Assembly: GCA_013398615.1 (NCBI GenBank)
Contig: VZSR01003806.1
Span: forward strand, 17,872,537-17,936,536
Reading direction: 5' to 3'
Length of the DNA: 64,000 bases
Source of the DNA: Brachypodius melanocephalos
Taxonomy: Eukaryota; Chordata; Aves; Passeriformes; Pycnonotidae
Every line of letters begins with the position of its first letter. Position 1 is the stretch's first letter. This document shows positions 36,994 to 49,517 of the stretch, piece by piece. Under the pieces are notes generated by a model. That model saw only the letters and a list, made by a program, of their open reading frames with translations. It was not told the origin of the DNA and ran no database searches. The translations under genes and the position numbers were made by a program.

Positions 36994-38079
36994 CAAGGTT
37001 GTTGTTCCTGGTAGTAAGATATGCCTGTTTTTGCCCTAAAACCCGATAACGTATCTTATGGACTGCGGCTTGTTGAGGCGCTTTCTTAATTTAGCACCAA
37101 CTCAAAGTGTTCATAACAAAGTGAAGCAAGCCCTGGTAAACAGTTATTTTATGGCTTCAAGGTTATTTTTTGAGATACTGTTTCCGGGATTAAATATTTC
37201 AGGACCAATTTGGTTATCTGCTTGTCACTTCTTTCTAAACCAAACTAAAGGGCTTTAACACTTAGTTGTGTACTTTTCTGAGCAGAGTGTTCGTTAATAA
37301 AATATATTGTTTGTGTCTGCCCTTCCCAGAAAAATGGATTAGAAAAAATTTAAAATTATAACAATGACTCATTACTGTTACTCTTACTCTTACTGATTCT
37401 ATCTGAACGATGTTTTTCTCTGCTGCTAAGCCATATTAATTTTGGCCCTTTACAGTCTACTAATGCCAGGGCTAGGACTGCCAGAGAATGCTGAAAATAG
37501 GACTTGAACTACACAGTGTGTTTTTTATCCTGCAAAGGCACGAGACACATCCCCAGGTGGTGCAGAGAGGAGTGTCCCAATCTGGACCAGGCTGCAGGGC
37601 CACCTAGCTGCTGTCACCCAGCAGGGACCCAGGTGGGCTGTGGCTGTACCAGGTGTTTCCTGGTGTAGGAGGGCACTGCTGCAGCTTATTTAAATTCTAC
37701 ATAGGTTTATAAATACAACAATATTGGGGGGTTCATGAGTATTGTGGGATGCACTTGCAGAGGATGCAGTCCAGTGCCTCAGCTTGAATATACTGTGGTG
37801 GTGGGGTCTAAGCAAGGCACAACAATGGTTCTCTGAATCCTCATTATAGCCTCGGATTTTATAAATGTCAGGATTTTGTCATCCTACATATAAATGAAAG
37901 GTGTTTGCTTTTCTGAACTGTTCACTTTTCAGTCTGTAAGGAGTATAAATTTAGAACACTTCATACTCTGGGACCTGAATTCCTCCTGTTTGTAAAAATA
38001 GATCAGTGCAGTCCTTTTTCCATATGAGGAACCCGTATCTTGAAGGTGCAGCAAGCTGGGAGGGCTGTTTGTAAAGTCT

Positions 38080-38143
38080 AGAATTACAGGGTAATGTAAT
38101 GGTTTGTGTTTGAAGGGACCTTGAAGACCATCTCATTCCACCC
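38080..38143 (-). mobile_element. CR1 3'-end fragment cut by assembly gap
   Basis: TGGTTTGTGTTTGAAGGGAC with CTTGAAGACCATCTCATTCC is the complement of a CR1 3' end. The sequence enters 100 N directly after CCACCC, so the rest of the element is probably hidden in the gap. Confidence 0.85.
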
Positions 38144-38243
38144 NNNNNNNNNNNNNNNNNNNNNNNNNNNNNNNNNNNNNNNNNNNNNNNNNNNNNNNNN
38201 NNNNNNNNNNNNNNNNNNNNNNNNNNNNNNNNNNNNNNNNNNN
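38144..38243. other. Assembly gap, 100 N
   Basis: Exactly 100 N, a conventional size for a gap of unknown length. The left flank is a CR1 copy. The right flank is not recognisably CR1. Confidence 0.99.
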
Positions 38244-39753
38244 AGGAACTACAATTCCAGGAGTTTCCCTTAACAGTCTGATTTCCTGACAGCTGGCTTG
38301 ATATTTAAAGGAAAACAGTAATAATGTATCATTTGAGGAAAGTGTTCATGATTAGCCACTCTTTTTTTCAGCAAGCTCAACTTCATAGGGCTAACAGGGT
38401 TCAAATAACATCTATAACCAAATAAATTGTGGAGTTTCATGTGGTTAAAATAAAGAAGTTCAAATTTTCCAGCAAAAGGAGTTTGGGTTTCATCTTGTCA
38501 AATGCAGGCATGTAGGAGAGGGTACTTTCAGAGCTGCACATCCTTCTAAAAAAGATATTTCTCAGTGCTGACTGTAAGTGGAGGGGAATGATTTAGCTCA
38601 GACTAAGATGTCTGTGGTCAAAACCAAAAAAAGATAATTTATGTCAATGCATATTAAATAAGTGAAAAAGATTTTGGGATGTCGTACTTTTATTTGATAG
38701 GGGAGATGATGTTAGCACTGTAAGATGTTAGTGATAGAATGGCTAGATACAGTACCAATTTTGTTTTATGAAGCCTAAAATATTAATAATGCAAGTCATT
38801 TTTATATTTAGAATACTATTTTCTGGTTTTTGTTTCATATCTCAGTGTTTGTAAATCATTTGAAGAGCGAGTTTGGTATCTGTTATGGCTCTGCATTTCC
38901 TTACCAATTTTTTAATCCCATTTTGTTAATTACATGAATATATTTTCTTTCTTTCAATTGCAGTTATGAGAGCTCTCACTTATAAAAGTAATTAGTAAAA
39001 ATAATTTCAGGTAAAAGTTAATTTTTTCTGTTGAGCTTTTCCATCTCACATTAGTAGTAACTGTTGAAAACTCTACACAGACAGAATATTTTGTTTCTAA
39101 GTATTTTGTATGGATTCTTTTTAATTTTTTACTGTAATGTAATTACATCCTAGTCCTTTCAACAAATTATGTGTCAAGAATTAGACAGAAAAGTAGGTAA
39201 AAATTAGATAGAAAAATTAGATAGTATGTTTTGTAGGAATCAGTTTCAGTGTTATGGACTGACAGATATTTACTTACACAGCAACTATCCAAATATAGAA
39301 AAATGTGGTATTTGAAAATGCATGGTACTGTTGGTGATTTCTCTCATTTGTTGTCACGTTTGTTAAAATCACGCCCCAAGGCCCTTAGTTATAACCTGAA
39401 GCCTCACTGAGCTGAGCAGAGTATGACTGCAACTCTCATCTCAGTGTGTATGTGGGGTAAAAGGAGAAATATTTGGAGCTGCCAAGGACAGTGATGGGGA
39501 GGCTCAGGCAGAAGAGAGGAGCAAGCAGTCTGAAGACAGGTGTAAGCACTGTTGATACACGTCACTAGCTAAAGCCAGCACAGAAAAATAGATAAATAGA
39601 AAAAGACTGAATTATTGTAGACACCAAGGGAAAAAAACTGAAGAAGCAAGTTTTTTAAGGGGAAATCCTAAAGGGATGATGACAAGTAGATGGTGAGTGA
39701 AGGAGAGAAGACAGTCACAGCAGCTAAGGGAGGCTGGGGTTTTAAGGATGCAG

Positions 39754-40068
39754 AATCATAGAATAGTTTTGTGTGGGAAGGAATCTTTAAAGATTATCTA
39801 GTCCAAACTTCCTGCAGTGAGCAAGGACACATTCCACTATATCACGTTTCTCTGAGCTCTTTCACACCTGACCCTGGGTGTTTACAGGGATGGTGCATCC
39901 ACCATCTTTCTGGACAACCTGTGACATTGTTTTATTACCTTCATTGTAAAAACCTTCTGCCTCAAAGCTAATCTAAATCGACCCTCTTTTACTTTAAAAC
40001 AAATGGATGTTTGTTTTGTCCTATCCCTTGTCCCAACAGGCTCTCCTAAAAAGTTTGTTCCCATATAT
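39754..40068 (-). mobile_element. CR1 LINE, about 315 bp, diverged, antisense orientation
   Basis: It starts AATCATAGAATAGTTTTGTG, then GGGAAGGAATCTTTAAAGAT, AGCAAGGACACATTCCACTA, CAGGGATGGTGCATCCACCA and CTAATCTAAATCGACCCTCT. It is more diverged from the consensus than the copies at 17301 and 63312, so probably older. Confidence 0.92.
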
Positions 40069-40408
40069 AACTGACCATGTCCAAAGCAGCTGAATACAGT
40101 GAATGAAACTCACTAAATACACAGCCAAACTTCTGGGGTTTATACACATAATACAAGTATGACATTGTGTAATAGCTGTAAGACAGTCCAGAGCATTTCC
40201 AAGGGATTATTGCACATCTCAGGTATTTCAGCTCCTCCAGCCTTTTGGCTTCATGCCTTAAAATGCTACCAGAGACATGTTATAATTGTCCAGAAATGCT
40301 CTGCCTGTTGCGAATTACAGCTTAAACCGAAATATTAATTACATTACACATATACTCACTCAAAATAGACGATTTACCCAGGTTATGCAATGTGCATGTT
40401 TAAAAAGG

Positions 40409-40428
40409 AAAAAAAAAAAAAAAAAAAA
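40409..40428. repeat. Poly(A) run
   Basis: About 20 consecutive A. No retroposed sequence is recognisable upstream of it. Confidence 0.9.
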
Positions 40429-40889
40429 GCAAATATGGAGTTCAGTATGCTCTTCCACAAGCCAGAGAAAGAATTTGCCTACCCATCCAGAATAGCTCCA
40501 AAAAGTCCATGGTAGTTTGCAGTGTCATTTGCTTCTGTGTTTAGTGATCTTATTGTCAGGGTCTTTGACTTTTCTCTTTTCCTTTCTTTTTCGATTTGAT
40601 TATTCAGCATGGTGTTGCATCCCAGAAGTGCCTTTTATGCTTTGAGACACTCAAATATGGGATGTGAATATAGCAGTGAAGTGTAAAGAACATCAGTCAT
40701 AGCATTTGAGACTGAACAGAGAAAATGGAAGAATAAATAATGACTAAAAGTCTACCACCATCATTGTGATTTTTCTCTAAGTTACACTTCCCAGGAAGAG
40801 GTTTTCCTGTAGCAGAACTCTATCTGATCTAGGTATTCATGTATTAACCTTTCACAGTGATAGGATTAAATGATTAATACAAACAGAAC

Positions 40890-41296
40890 ATCTCTTGTGA
40901 GGAGAGACTGCAAGATCTGGGCCTGATTGGTCTGGAGAAGACTGGGAGGGATCACAAGAATCCGTATAAATATTTCCAAGGAAGGTGTCAGAGGATGGTG
41001 CCAGACTCTTTTCAGTGGTGCCCAGTGGTGCTCCCAGCATGGGGAGCAATGGCCATAAAGTGAAACACAAGAAGTTTCGCTTCCAACCTGAGGAAGAACT
41101 TCTTTCCATTGAGGGTGGCAGAGCCCTGGGACAGCTGGCAAGGGAGTTTGTGGAGTCTCCCTTTGGAAACATTCCAAACACACCTGGACAAGTTCCTGTG
41201 TCACCTGTTCCAGGTGGCCCTGCCTTGGCAGGGTTGTTGGACTGGATAATCTCCAGGGGTTCCTTCCATCCCTAACAACTCTGTGATCCTGTGAAA
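40890..41296 (+). mobile_element. CR1 LINE 3' region, about 400 bp, sense orientation
   Basis: It contains GAGGAGAGACTGCAAGATCT, GGTCTGGAGAAGACTGGGAG, CACAAGAAGTTTCGCTTCCA and GAAGAACTTCTTTCCATTGA. It then runs AGAGCCCTGGGACAGCTGGC, TTGTTGGACTGGATAATCTC, ending CTAACAACTCTGTGATCCTG. This is another CR1 subfamily tail. It produces overlapping open frames of about 100 codons on both strands that are not genes. Confidence 0.92.
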
Positions 41297-42582
41297 TGTC
41301 ATAATCTATTTTTATCCCTGTCTTCTCTTACATGAGAGATGAAACAGTAGATCCCTATTTACCTTCTCTCTAACTTTTGGTGCTGTTCCCTCTAGACACT
41401 GCCGTGCTGGGCTCTTCTCTGTCTCATCCTGATGAATAGCTATCTTAGCCCAAAGTTTTTGTTTTTCCTGTCCTTATCATCCCTGTGATAGTTTGCTCTG
41501 AGCATTCCCTGCTAGACAGGCCAAAGGAGTAGCCAGCGGCCAGGCACGCCTTCTGTTGTTTCTTTTTCCTCAACTGCCTTGTTTTTGTCAGATAAAATTG
41601 TAAGCAAAAAGCAAATTACAGTGTTTTCTGATATTAACTGTAATATTATGTCTTCTCTCTTGTAGGCAGTTTAGCCCAAGCTGGCTGCCTGCCCATCCTG
41701 AGGCGCAAGGACACTGCTTTCCTGGGAGGCTGTGTCAGATAAAGCCCTCAGCTTTTCTGGAAGTGAAGGCTATTTTTTCCCCATCGTTAGTGAAACAGGA
41801 CCTTATCAGCATAGAAGCATAGCCTGCATGGCAACACAAAGATACCTGTTTTGCCTCACATTTGACTCCTGCACCAAAGCGTATTTCTAGTATGGCTATT
41901 AAAGTAGTAGCTTTTAAGGTAGAAAGTCTGCTGGCTGACACTGTGATTATTAGCTACTCAATTAGGACACGTCTCCAGCTATCTGGGCTGAGGTTTTTCA
42001 GAGGAGCTGACTGCATAAAGCTATGTCTGTACCAGGAGATTAACTGTGTCTATGCTCTCTGACAGTCAGGCTAACAAGCATGGCATGACCCATGCTCATA
42101 CTATTCCATTTTCTTATTCTCCAAAATAGGCTGGCCATCACCACACTGCCTTTTGAGGATGGCTTCTTCTGGCCTCCAGATACCTCTGAATCGTGTCCTG
42201 GCATTGGGAAATGGTAGTTGCCCCTTGCCAAAAGTATTCCTGGGGCTAGTAAATTGGTTTAAGTATAAAGGGGTTTTTTGAGGGTCCAGGAATATTCCCT
42301 GAGACTGTTTGAACTTGAGGTCAATTCTTAATATATTGACTGCTCTAAAGCTTAAGTCTTAAACCCTGGCCATCAGAGCAGCCACAGACATGGTTTCATG
42401 GGGTTACCATGTGCTGTTTGAACTATGAAAAAGGTATGTTTGCCTCAGTGGCTTTATGGGGACAATTCTATTTTATAAATAAGTCATTCTTAACTACTGA
42501 AATATAGAAATTCCAGTTGTCTTGAAAAACTGGCATGTCAGATTCTCTTCAACAGCACTCAGTGTCTGATGCATCTTGTTAT

Positions 42583-42820
42583 ATAGAATCACAGAATTGT
42601 TGATGCTGGAAGAAGGTTTAAGATCATCAAATCTAACTGTCCACCTACCAGCATGACCAGTTTCAACATTAAACCATGTCCTCAAGTGCCATAGCCACGC
42701 ATTTTCTGAAGACTTCCAGGGATAGTAACTGCATCAATTCCCTGAGCAGCCTGTTCCACAACCCTTTCTGTGAAGTTTTTTCCTAGAATCTAAACTTCTC
42801 CTGGCACAACTTGAGTCTGT
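42583..42820 (-). mobile_element. CR1 LINE 3' region, diverged, antisense
   Basis: It starts ATAGAATCACAGAATTGTTG, followed by GGTTTAAGATCATCAAATCT, CATGTCCTCAAGTGCCATAG, GCATCAATTCCCTGAGCAGC and CTGTTCCACAACCCTTTCTG. It resembles the copies at 46441 and 57511 (subfamily with a CTCAAGTGCCACATCTACAC motif). Confidence 0.85.
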
Positions 42821-42918
42821 TTCCACATGATGCTTATTAATAATAGTAGTTTCTGCACACTGCAGACATCAGGGTTGCTTAACTCAGGGTTGTCTGAACT
42901 GCAAATGTTGATGTTACC

Positions 42919-42933
42919 TTTTTTTTTTTTTTT
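42919..42933. repeat. Poly(T) run
   Basis: Homopolymer of about 15 T between an antisense and a sense CR1 copy. Confidence 0.85.
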
Positions 42934-42983
42934 CCATTTTGCTTTTCTATAACAACATCTTTTGTCTTTGTTAATTTCATTAA

Positions 42984-43107
42984 AGGCCAGGTTGAATGGG
43001 GCCCTGAGGAACCTCATCTAGTGGAAGGTGTCTCTGTCCATGGCAGAGGGTTGGAAATAGATGAACTTTGAGGTCTTTCCCAACCAAAACCATTCTGTGA
43101 TTCCATG
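42984..43107 (+). mobile_element. CR1 LINE 3' end, sense
   Basis: It contains AAGGCCAGGTTGAATGGGGC, CATCTAGTGGAAGGTGTCTC, GAACTTTGAGGTCTTTCCCA and the tail ACCATTCTGTGATTCCATGG. It lies about 165 bp after an antisense copy, forming a convergent CR1 pair. Confidence 0.93.
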
Positions 43108-44845
43108 GGTGGGAGGATTGATGTCAAACCATGCTTTGAGATCTTCTGATCAAACACTGTGTGGCTGCAATGGATGTTCTTGTGTGCCCCAGTGTGGTCT
43201 CTATTATTTGTTCCTGATGACCTGCTCCAAAGCTCCTATTGGCTTTTGGTCCAGGCCCTGGATATCTCCCACGTGGACTGGTAATGTTTTCACACAGTCC
43301 TTCTGTGGTCTGGATACCTACAATGAAGTCACATCACTTGCTGTTTGACATCAAAGACTGTCCCTGTGAGAATGAGCGTAATCAGCAAATAATGACCTCA
43401 TTGTGTGTGTACATAGGGAAAAGAGAAGGCAAGTTATGAAGCAGAACCACTTTCATTTACACAGCAGTGTTTTAATAACCAGCAGATTCTGGGGAAAGGG
43501 CTGGAAAAATAGTAAAAAGATAAATGTACTTATGTTTCAAAGTTGAGGGTTTTTTAACAAGTACAAAAGTTCATTTTGACATATTAAAATAAAAACATAC
43601 CCTTGATTTTTAGGCAGGATCCTGAGAGAGCTATCAGCATTCCCAACCGATACTTGTCATTATATTTTCTTTTTCCTTTTCCCCTCAATCCTTCCATGGT
43701 ACTACTAATGTGAACCTCCTTAGCTGCACACTTGGAGCAGCCCAGTGTGATAGCTTTACCACAAAGGGCTTCTGTGTACTTCAGGAGCCAGGATATAGCA
43801 CTCTTCTAACAGAAAATGCCCTGTAATGAAGGTGAAGCTCAGACATTATTTATTCCAAATACAGGATCTTTCCATCTGCAAGTTTATAGAGGCTGAGAAA
43901 TTGTTGAATTTGGAGATTTGCAAATAGAAATTACAAGCTCGGCTCTGAAAATATTCCCTCCTGGAAAACAAGTCCTATTCCCTCTTGTGAGCATTATCCT
44001 CATGCAGCATTAGATTGGTACAGAAGGAATTTTGAAGGTGGACAGTTTTGCTCATAAAGACACGGCACCGTCCACTCCTGGAACGAAGCAGCCGATCCTG
44101 AGCTCGCATACGTGGAGAGAACAGACCATCACTTGTGTAGAATTATGTGGAATATTTTTTGTGTGTTTCTTCACCAGGTCCACTTTTTAGGCTGCAGCAG
44201 GTTAAAGTTAGAGCTGTGCAAATTTTGAGAAGCCTACATCCAAATTAAGGCTGGCTCGCTTCCAGAAATGGCTGGACCTGGCAAATTTAAATCATTTTCA
44301 AGTTGGAGCTGGGTTTTTTTCTGGGTTTTATGTCATCACTTATGAGTTAAAACTGAGGAAAAACCTGGCTTGTGACCGATTTAACCTCTTTTTGCCTCCT
44401 GCCTTGGTCTTGAGTATTTTTTTCTGTATGTGTGACTTGTTTGTTGAGAACTGACCACTGATGGGATTATACAGTGTGTCAAGTCTCAGGAATTGCCCTT
44501 CTAATAAAGCAGGGGATTTTTTTAAAGCTTTCATTTTAAACCTTTACAGAGCATCAGTTGCTGACATATCTAGATGAAAGTGGTTCTTAAAATATTTTCT
44601 TTAAAATAAATTATTTTTCCACTCTATATGTTTTTGCAATTCAGATATTGAATGACAATTTTAAAATCAACTGGCATTAGCAACACCTTGGGACGTGGCA
44701 CTTCTGCTTCAGTAATGAATTAAAAGTTTCTTAGCATGTACTTTTTTTGAATTATTTGTGTGACGGGGATAATTTATATACATGAGTTTACAGGTGAGAT
44801 TACTCTTAAGCCTTGGTTCAGTAAATAATTTTGTCTCTGCTCAAG

Positions 44846-44908
44846 ACAGAGTGACTGGAACGAGATGATCTTTAAGGTCCCTTCCAACCCAAACCTTTCT
44901 GTGATTTA
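44846..44908 (+). mobile_element. CR1 LINE 3'-terminal fragment, sense, about 60 bp
   Basis: GAACGAGATGATCTTTAAGG, TCCCTTCCAACCCAAACCTT and TCTGTGATT form the extreme 3' end of CR1. It is very short and heavily truncated. Confidence 0.88.
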
Positions 44909-45068
44909 TGCATGTGGATGGGTATGAATGTGGATGGTTATTTTGAAACAATCTGAGAAGCTCTGGAGAAGGTGCCGTGATCATATCATGGGAATCTGAG
45001 GAAACAGTTTACTTCAGTAAAATACAGGTGCCTGGTTAGGACTTGACCTTTTGAAGAGCTGTCCAAAC

Positions 45069-45221
45069 ATTTACTCACTCTCACAACACCCTTATGAAGT
45101 AGAGGATAAATATTATCTCAATTTTATGGACAAGAAGGTGAGCACTAAGAGAGTCTGGATTAAAATTTAGGAATTTGTGGCATGCAGTTGCTTGCTTAAT
45201 CCATTAGACCATGGTGTTTGG
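45069..45221 (-). mobile_element. MIR-like ancient SINE fragment, antisense
   Basis: The segments ACTCTCACAACACCCTTATG, GAAGTAGAGGATAAATATTA, TCTCAATTTTATGGACAAGA, GAGTCTGGATT and TTAATCCATTAGACCATGGT follow the order of the complement of a MIR/CORE-SINE consensus: 'cctcacaacaaccctgtgagg...ttttacagatgaggaaact...accactagaccatgct'. Divergence is high, as expected for an amniote-age element. Identification is by remembered consensus and not by alignment. Confidence 0.65.
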
Positions 45222-46440
45222 TTTGTCAATAGTCCCGTGCTTTATATATTGGACAAAACCTTTAAAATACCAACTAGTTTAGATAGGCAGGAGTTCGGTT
45301 CTGCCTGCATGAAAAAGAGATGAAGCCATGTCACATCATCATAGCCAGACTTGGGATTTTTTTCCGTATTTCTCCATGTTTGTCTTAAAGTGCTCTTGAA
45401 GGTGATAGTGTACTTAGAAAACCTTCTGGAGGAAGGGCAGCTCAGAAAAAACAAAAAGGATGATATTTCCCTGTTAAATTAAGTTGATTTAACCTGAATT
45501 TACCAAAGCCCATTTTTAGGGAAGCAATGCTGGACCTGTAATTATCTTGGGGAATGGTGCTACTGTGTTTGCATACAATGAATTCACATTTGGTTTACGC
45601 AGAGTAGAATTTATAAAGCATTTTTGTTATCTATGCCAAGTCCTTGGGATGTTTCCTGTCACCCACCCATTGAAACAAGGCTGAAAAGCACTGTAGAAAT
45701 GACAAAGGCTGCCATCATCATCTCTTTCAAAGTGCCATGGAACTGAAATGATACAGGACAAGAGGGCAAATGTTGAGAACTGGAAAAACAGAAAAACAGA
45801 GCAGCATGAAATGTCAAACCACATTTTTAAGGCACTTTTTACTATATTTCCATAAATGCATGAGGGAATTACGTTGCGAATACTTGAAACTGTTTATTTT
45901 CATTTTTGGCTTGATTTTCTAGCATTGAAAAACCATGTCTAATGATCTTGAGTATTCTTAAAGAAAAAAATTATATTTTACATAATGGTTTGCATGTGTG
46001 AGTTCCCTCTGGCAGGAGGGGTATAATTAGCTTGTCGTCTCTCAGAGAAGAGACTATCTGTCTTAAAGATGCAACAGTGAGTCTTGGCTGCTAGAGCTAG
46101 GAGCAGAACATTGTGATTTTGTTAAAAGATAAACATTATCCCTTTTCACTTATTCATCTTTCTCCTCTTCCTGCTTCTTTGGCTTAAAGTTAGCCTGGAG
46201 AGGCAAAGGACAACTGAGCACAAACAGTTTCTTCCTTCCTCGTTCAGCAAGGCATGGCGAAAGATCTTGGCTTCTTGACATCAATAACTTTGCTTCAACT
46301 CAGCTTGGAACTGTTTGGGTAGCCTTTCAAAAATAAAAAGGTACAAGAAAAGGGGACTGAACTTCCTGTTTGAGTCATAAAGTAGCAGATTCAGCTAAGG
46401 CACACTTCCCTTTGGGATTGTCCATGTACTGCCTAGGAGA

Positions 46441-46865
46441 GTCATGGAATCATTTCCATTGGAAAAGACCCCAAAAATAATCGAGTGCAACCAGGAGCCC
46501 AGCGCTGTCAATCCATCACTAAACCATGTTTCTCAGTGCCACATCTACACATCTAAATACACCCGGGGATGGTGGCTCCACCACAGCCCTGGGCAGCCTG
46601 TTCCAGTGCTTTGCGCTTTTCATAAAGAAGTTTTTCCTAATGTGCAAGCTAAATCTCCCCTGCTGCAAATTGAGGCCATTTTCTTTTGTCCTGTCACTTA
46701 TTACTTGGGAGAAGAGCCCAACCCTCACCTGGCTCCAGTCTCCTGTTCAGAGAGTTATAGAGAGTGAGAAGGTCCCCCCTGAGCCTCCTTTTCTCCAGGC
46801 TGAGCCCCTCCAGCTCCCTCAGCTGCTCCTCATCAGATTGTGCTCCAGACCCTTCACCAGTGAGT
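46441..46865 (-). mobile_element. CR1 LINE, about 425 bp, antisense
   Basis: It starts GTCATGGAATCATTTCCATT, then GGAAAAGACCCCAAAAATAA, CAGTGCCACATCTACACATC, CCCTGGGCAGCCTGTTCCAG, CCTTTTCTCCAGGCTGAGCC and CTCCAGCTCCCTCAGCTGCT. It belongs to the subfamily also seen at 42583 and 57511. It generates several frames of 70-156 codons on both strands by chance. Confidence 0.92.
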
Positions 46866-48632
46866 TGAGGATGTGGAATATTATTCCTTTGCACAACGTT
46901 ATTGTAGCTATTAAAAGACAATCAACCAGAGTAGGGTGGTGGCAGACAGTGTTGTGTGTTTCAGCGTTTTGTGGTCTCGTTACTAAAGGAGAGTAATTTT
47001 GGTAGAAAGGCTTTGCTGCTTTTGGGTATCCATGTGTGTCCTTGATCAGAGGAGGTGGAAGGAGAGAAGGAAAACTAAAAACCACCACAAAATCAGAAAA
47101 ATGTAACTGGTTTGAGCTGGCATAGATGTGCTGGTGTGTGTTAACTCTTGGTATTATCATGCCTGAGGTTTCATTTCCAGCATTAACAAAGAAAGCTGCA
47201 ATGCAGGAGATGATCACACATGGCATCCTTCCAGGCCAACTGGTTGCATTAGCAGGGACTGGGTAAGAAGGTGAGGTTTCCAGTGGCAACAGGAGTATAT
47301 TGAATTACATTTTGAAGACTGCCATTATGTGTGCCAGTCCATCAGACAATGTGTTGATCTGCTGGTGAAAATGTAACTTCAGTGGCAGGGACATTTCTCT
47401 GTGGGTAATGATGTGTGGATCAGGATCTCTGAATGTCCCCGTTGTCAGATTCTTTGACTTGTGCCACATCTGTTTATTCTTGAGCTTTCTTTGTAATCCT
47501 TCTGCTGCTGCTGTCCTTCTGCCCCTCTTCTGTTCTATGTTGTGTAATTAGTCTGAACAGTATAATTTTCTTTTCTTATTCCTTGCAACCTTTCTTCTCC
47601 ACCCCTCTGCTTTCCTGATAGTTTTCTTTGCCAAATAGTCAGAGATTTCTCTCAATTCTGAGTTCCTATGTAAGCTATAATTTTATTCTATTATGAGTGA
47701 GCACTGCTACTGCAGGCCTGGAACTGATTACTGTTTGCATATATCCAGCATCAGCAGCCAAAGAGTCAAAGACCAAGGAGACTTCTCGGAACCTTACAAG
47801 GATTTCAAAATCACCTTGTTATTCTTTTTGGATTCCGCATTTTGTTGGGAATTTCTTTTTTCTTTCAGTTGTATCAGTATTCAAAGGCCAAGTTTATATT
47901 TTGAAAAGAAGTTGTAGATGTTAATTACCTTCACAGACAGTGAAAAACCTAAAATCTCATTTTAAATTAGCATGTATTTCCTGTCCTGGATGTCCATAAA
48001 AGTCCTTGATTAGATCAGCATGAACTCTATTTGCACTTTTCCAAAGTGTATTTCAGACTTGAGGATTGACAAACCTTTGCTGGGAGGCTGAGAGCAAAGC
48101 TTTTGTGTGTTTCGTCTTGGTACTTGGCCCTGGCTGGGACAAGTACTTCCATTGTTTTTGGAATATTTCAATGCTTTATTTCTTCATCCCAGAAAAGAGA
48201 AATCCCAAAAATAAAAGAAATGAGAAAGGGATCAATCATTTGTAAAGTTACAAATATTAGAAGAAAATGGAAGATTTTTCTTTTTTTTATAAAAAAGGTA
48301 ATGAGCAGTTGTGCTCTTCTGAAAATGCAAGCTGAAATTTCTATTAACTCCCTTTATTGAAGTTATATGCTATTATTTTGCTCTGAAGAGATGGGATAAT
48401 TATCAATTGAGATATAAAAGGGGTCATACTGGCCAATCTGATACGTCTTCTGCCTTTCAACTCTTGTGAAGGAATACTTACAGGAATTGCGATTTGAAAA
48501 ATGTAGAAAACTGTGGTGAGCTAAGACCTACTTCTGCTGTGCCAATCACTTCCCTCAAGAGCTCCATAATAAATCTTGGTTTGCCATGGTCACTCATGCA
48601 TTGGCTTTTATACTCTCTCCAGTAGGTTTTGT

Positions 48633-48656
48633 CAACAACAACAACAACAACAACAA
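48633..48656. repeat. (CAA)n trinucleotide repeat
   Basis: Eight uninterrupted CAA units. A minus-strand frame reads it as polyvaline, but nothing else supports coding. Confidence 0.92.
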
Positions 48657-49423
48657 ATTGAAAGGCCATTGATCTGTCCATCTTCTTGCTGCTCGTAGGC
48701 CACTTCTTGGTAGTTTCTGCCCCATGCAGAAACTGAGATTTCTGAGAATGGCACTGCTGGTCTGGCAGCCACAAAAAACAACTTCTTTAAGTGGTCTTAA
48801 ATGCCTGTCTCATTTTAAGCCTGCTTTAGCATAAAGTGCTTAATTGGCCTGTGTCTCTGGGCTGGATAAATGGATGCAAGTTCTGAAGATGTTACTTTGT
48901 TGTTCCCTTGGATAATATACTGAAAGTCATTTTCTGGTAACACAGAGTTAGAACAACTAGCCAAATTATCTCTGAAACACTGTGGAATAGCCATTTCTGA
49001 ATCATGAATTCTGTAGTTTCTTAGGCCAAGTTTGTTGTCCTCTTTCCATGTCAGTTTCTCCCATTATCTCTTCCTGGTGGTTCTCCTAGAACCCCTTAGG
49101 TTTTGGCTTCATCTTTTCAGGATAAGCCAGGTGAATTTGTCTACAATATTTGTTATTTTCTAAAAGTAAGGATACTACTGGAAAAATTAAAAGGAATTCT
49201 CTTGACTGTAGTACCTTTTGATCACTGCCATTGTTCTTCAGATTATGGATCAATACCCACCTATTGTTCAACTAAATCAACTCCATCTATTACTGTTCTT
49301 CTGAAATTATTTGCTAAATCCTGGTTTTCTATTCTCTACTGCTGCTGGCATGAGGTTGCTGAAAGTTGAGGAGAATTAGACTGTGACTACTTTAGGAATT
49401 CTAGGAAACAGGTTGTGACTGAG

Positions 49424-49517
49424 TGATCTGATCTAGTGGAAGGTATCCTTGCCTATGGCAGAGGGGTTGGAACTTTAAGGTCATTTCCAACACAAGCCAG
49501 TCTATATTTCCATGATT
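49424..49517 (+). mobile_element. CR1 LINE 3'-end fragment, sense, about 95 bp
   Basis: ATCTAGTGGAAGGTATCCTT, GCCTATGGCAGAGGGGTTGG and AAGGTCATTTCCAACACAAG match the CR1 tail, and the element ends TTCCATGATTG. Confidence 0.9.

Larger units (their letters stand above)
19810..38143. other. Non-coding block after SUPT3H exon d, up to first assembly gap
   Basis: Most likely the last SUPT3H intron, possibly passing into intergenic DNA. No exon or known protein motif was recognised. It contains CR1 fragments (24228, 27789, 32203, 33357, 35381 and smaller ones), three notable inverted repeats (20892, 33304, 34449), and two-copy tandem duplications at 26982 and 36878. The rest is AT-rich single-copy sequence. 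Chance frames of 60-125 aa occur on both strands without similarity I can name. Confidence 0.7.

Noticed and set aside
40866..41275. Overlapping frames of about 100 codons on both strands
   Set aside because: They lie within the CR1 copy at 40890-41296. The CR1 3' tail is not protein-coding here.
46526..46996. 156-codon + frame and an opposing 156-codon frame at 46819-47289
   Set aside because: The first half is antisense CR1 DNA and the rest is AT-rich unique sequence; no similarity recognised.
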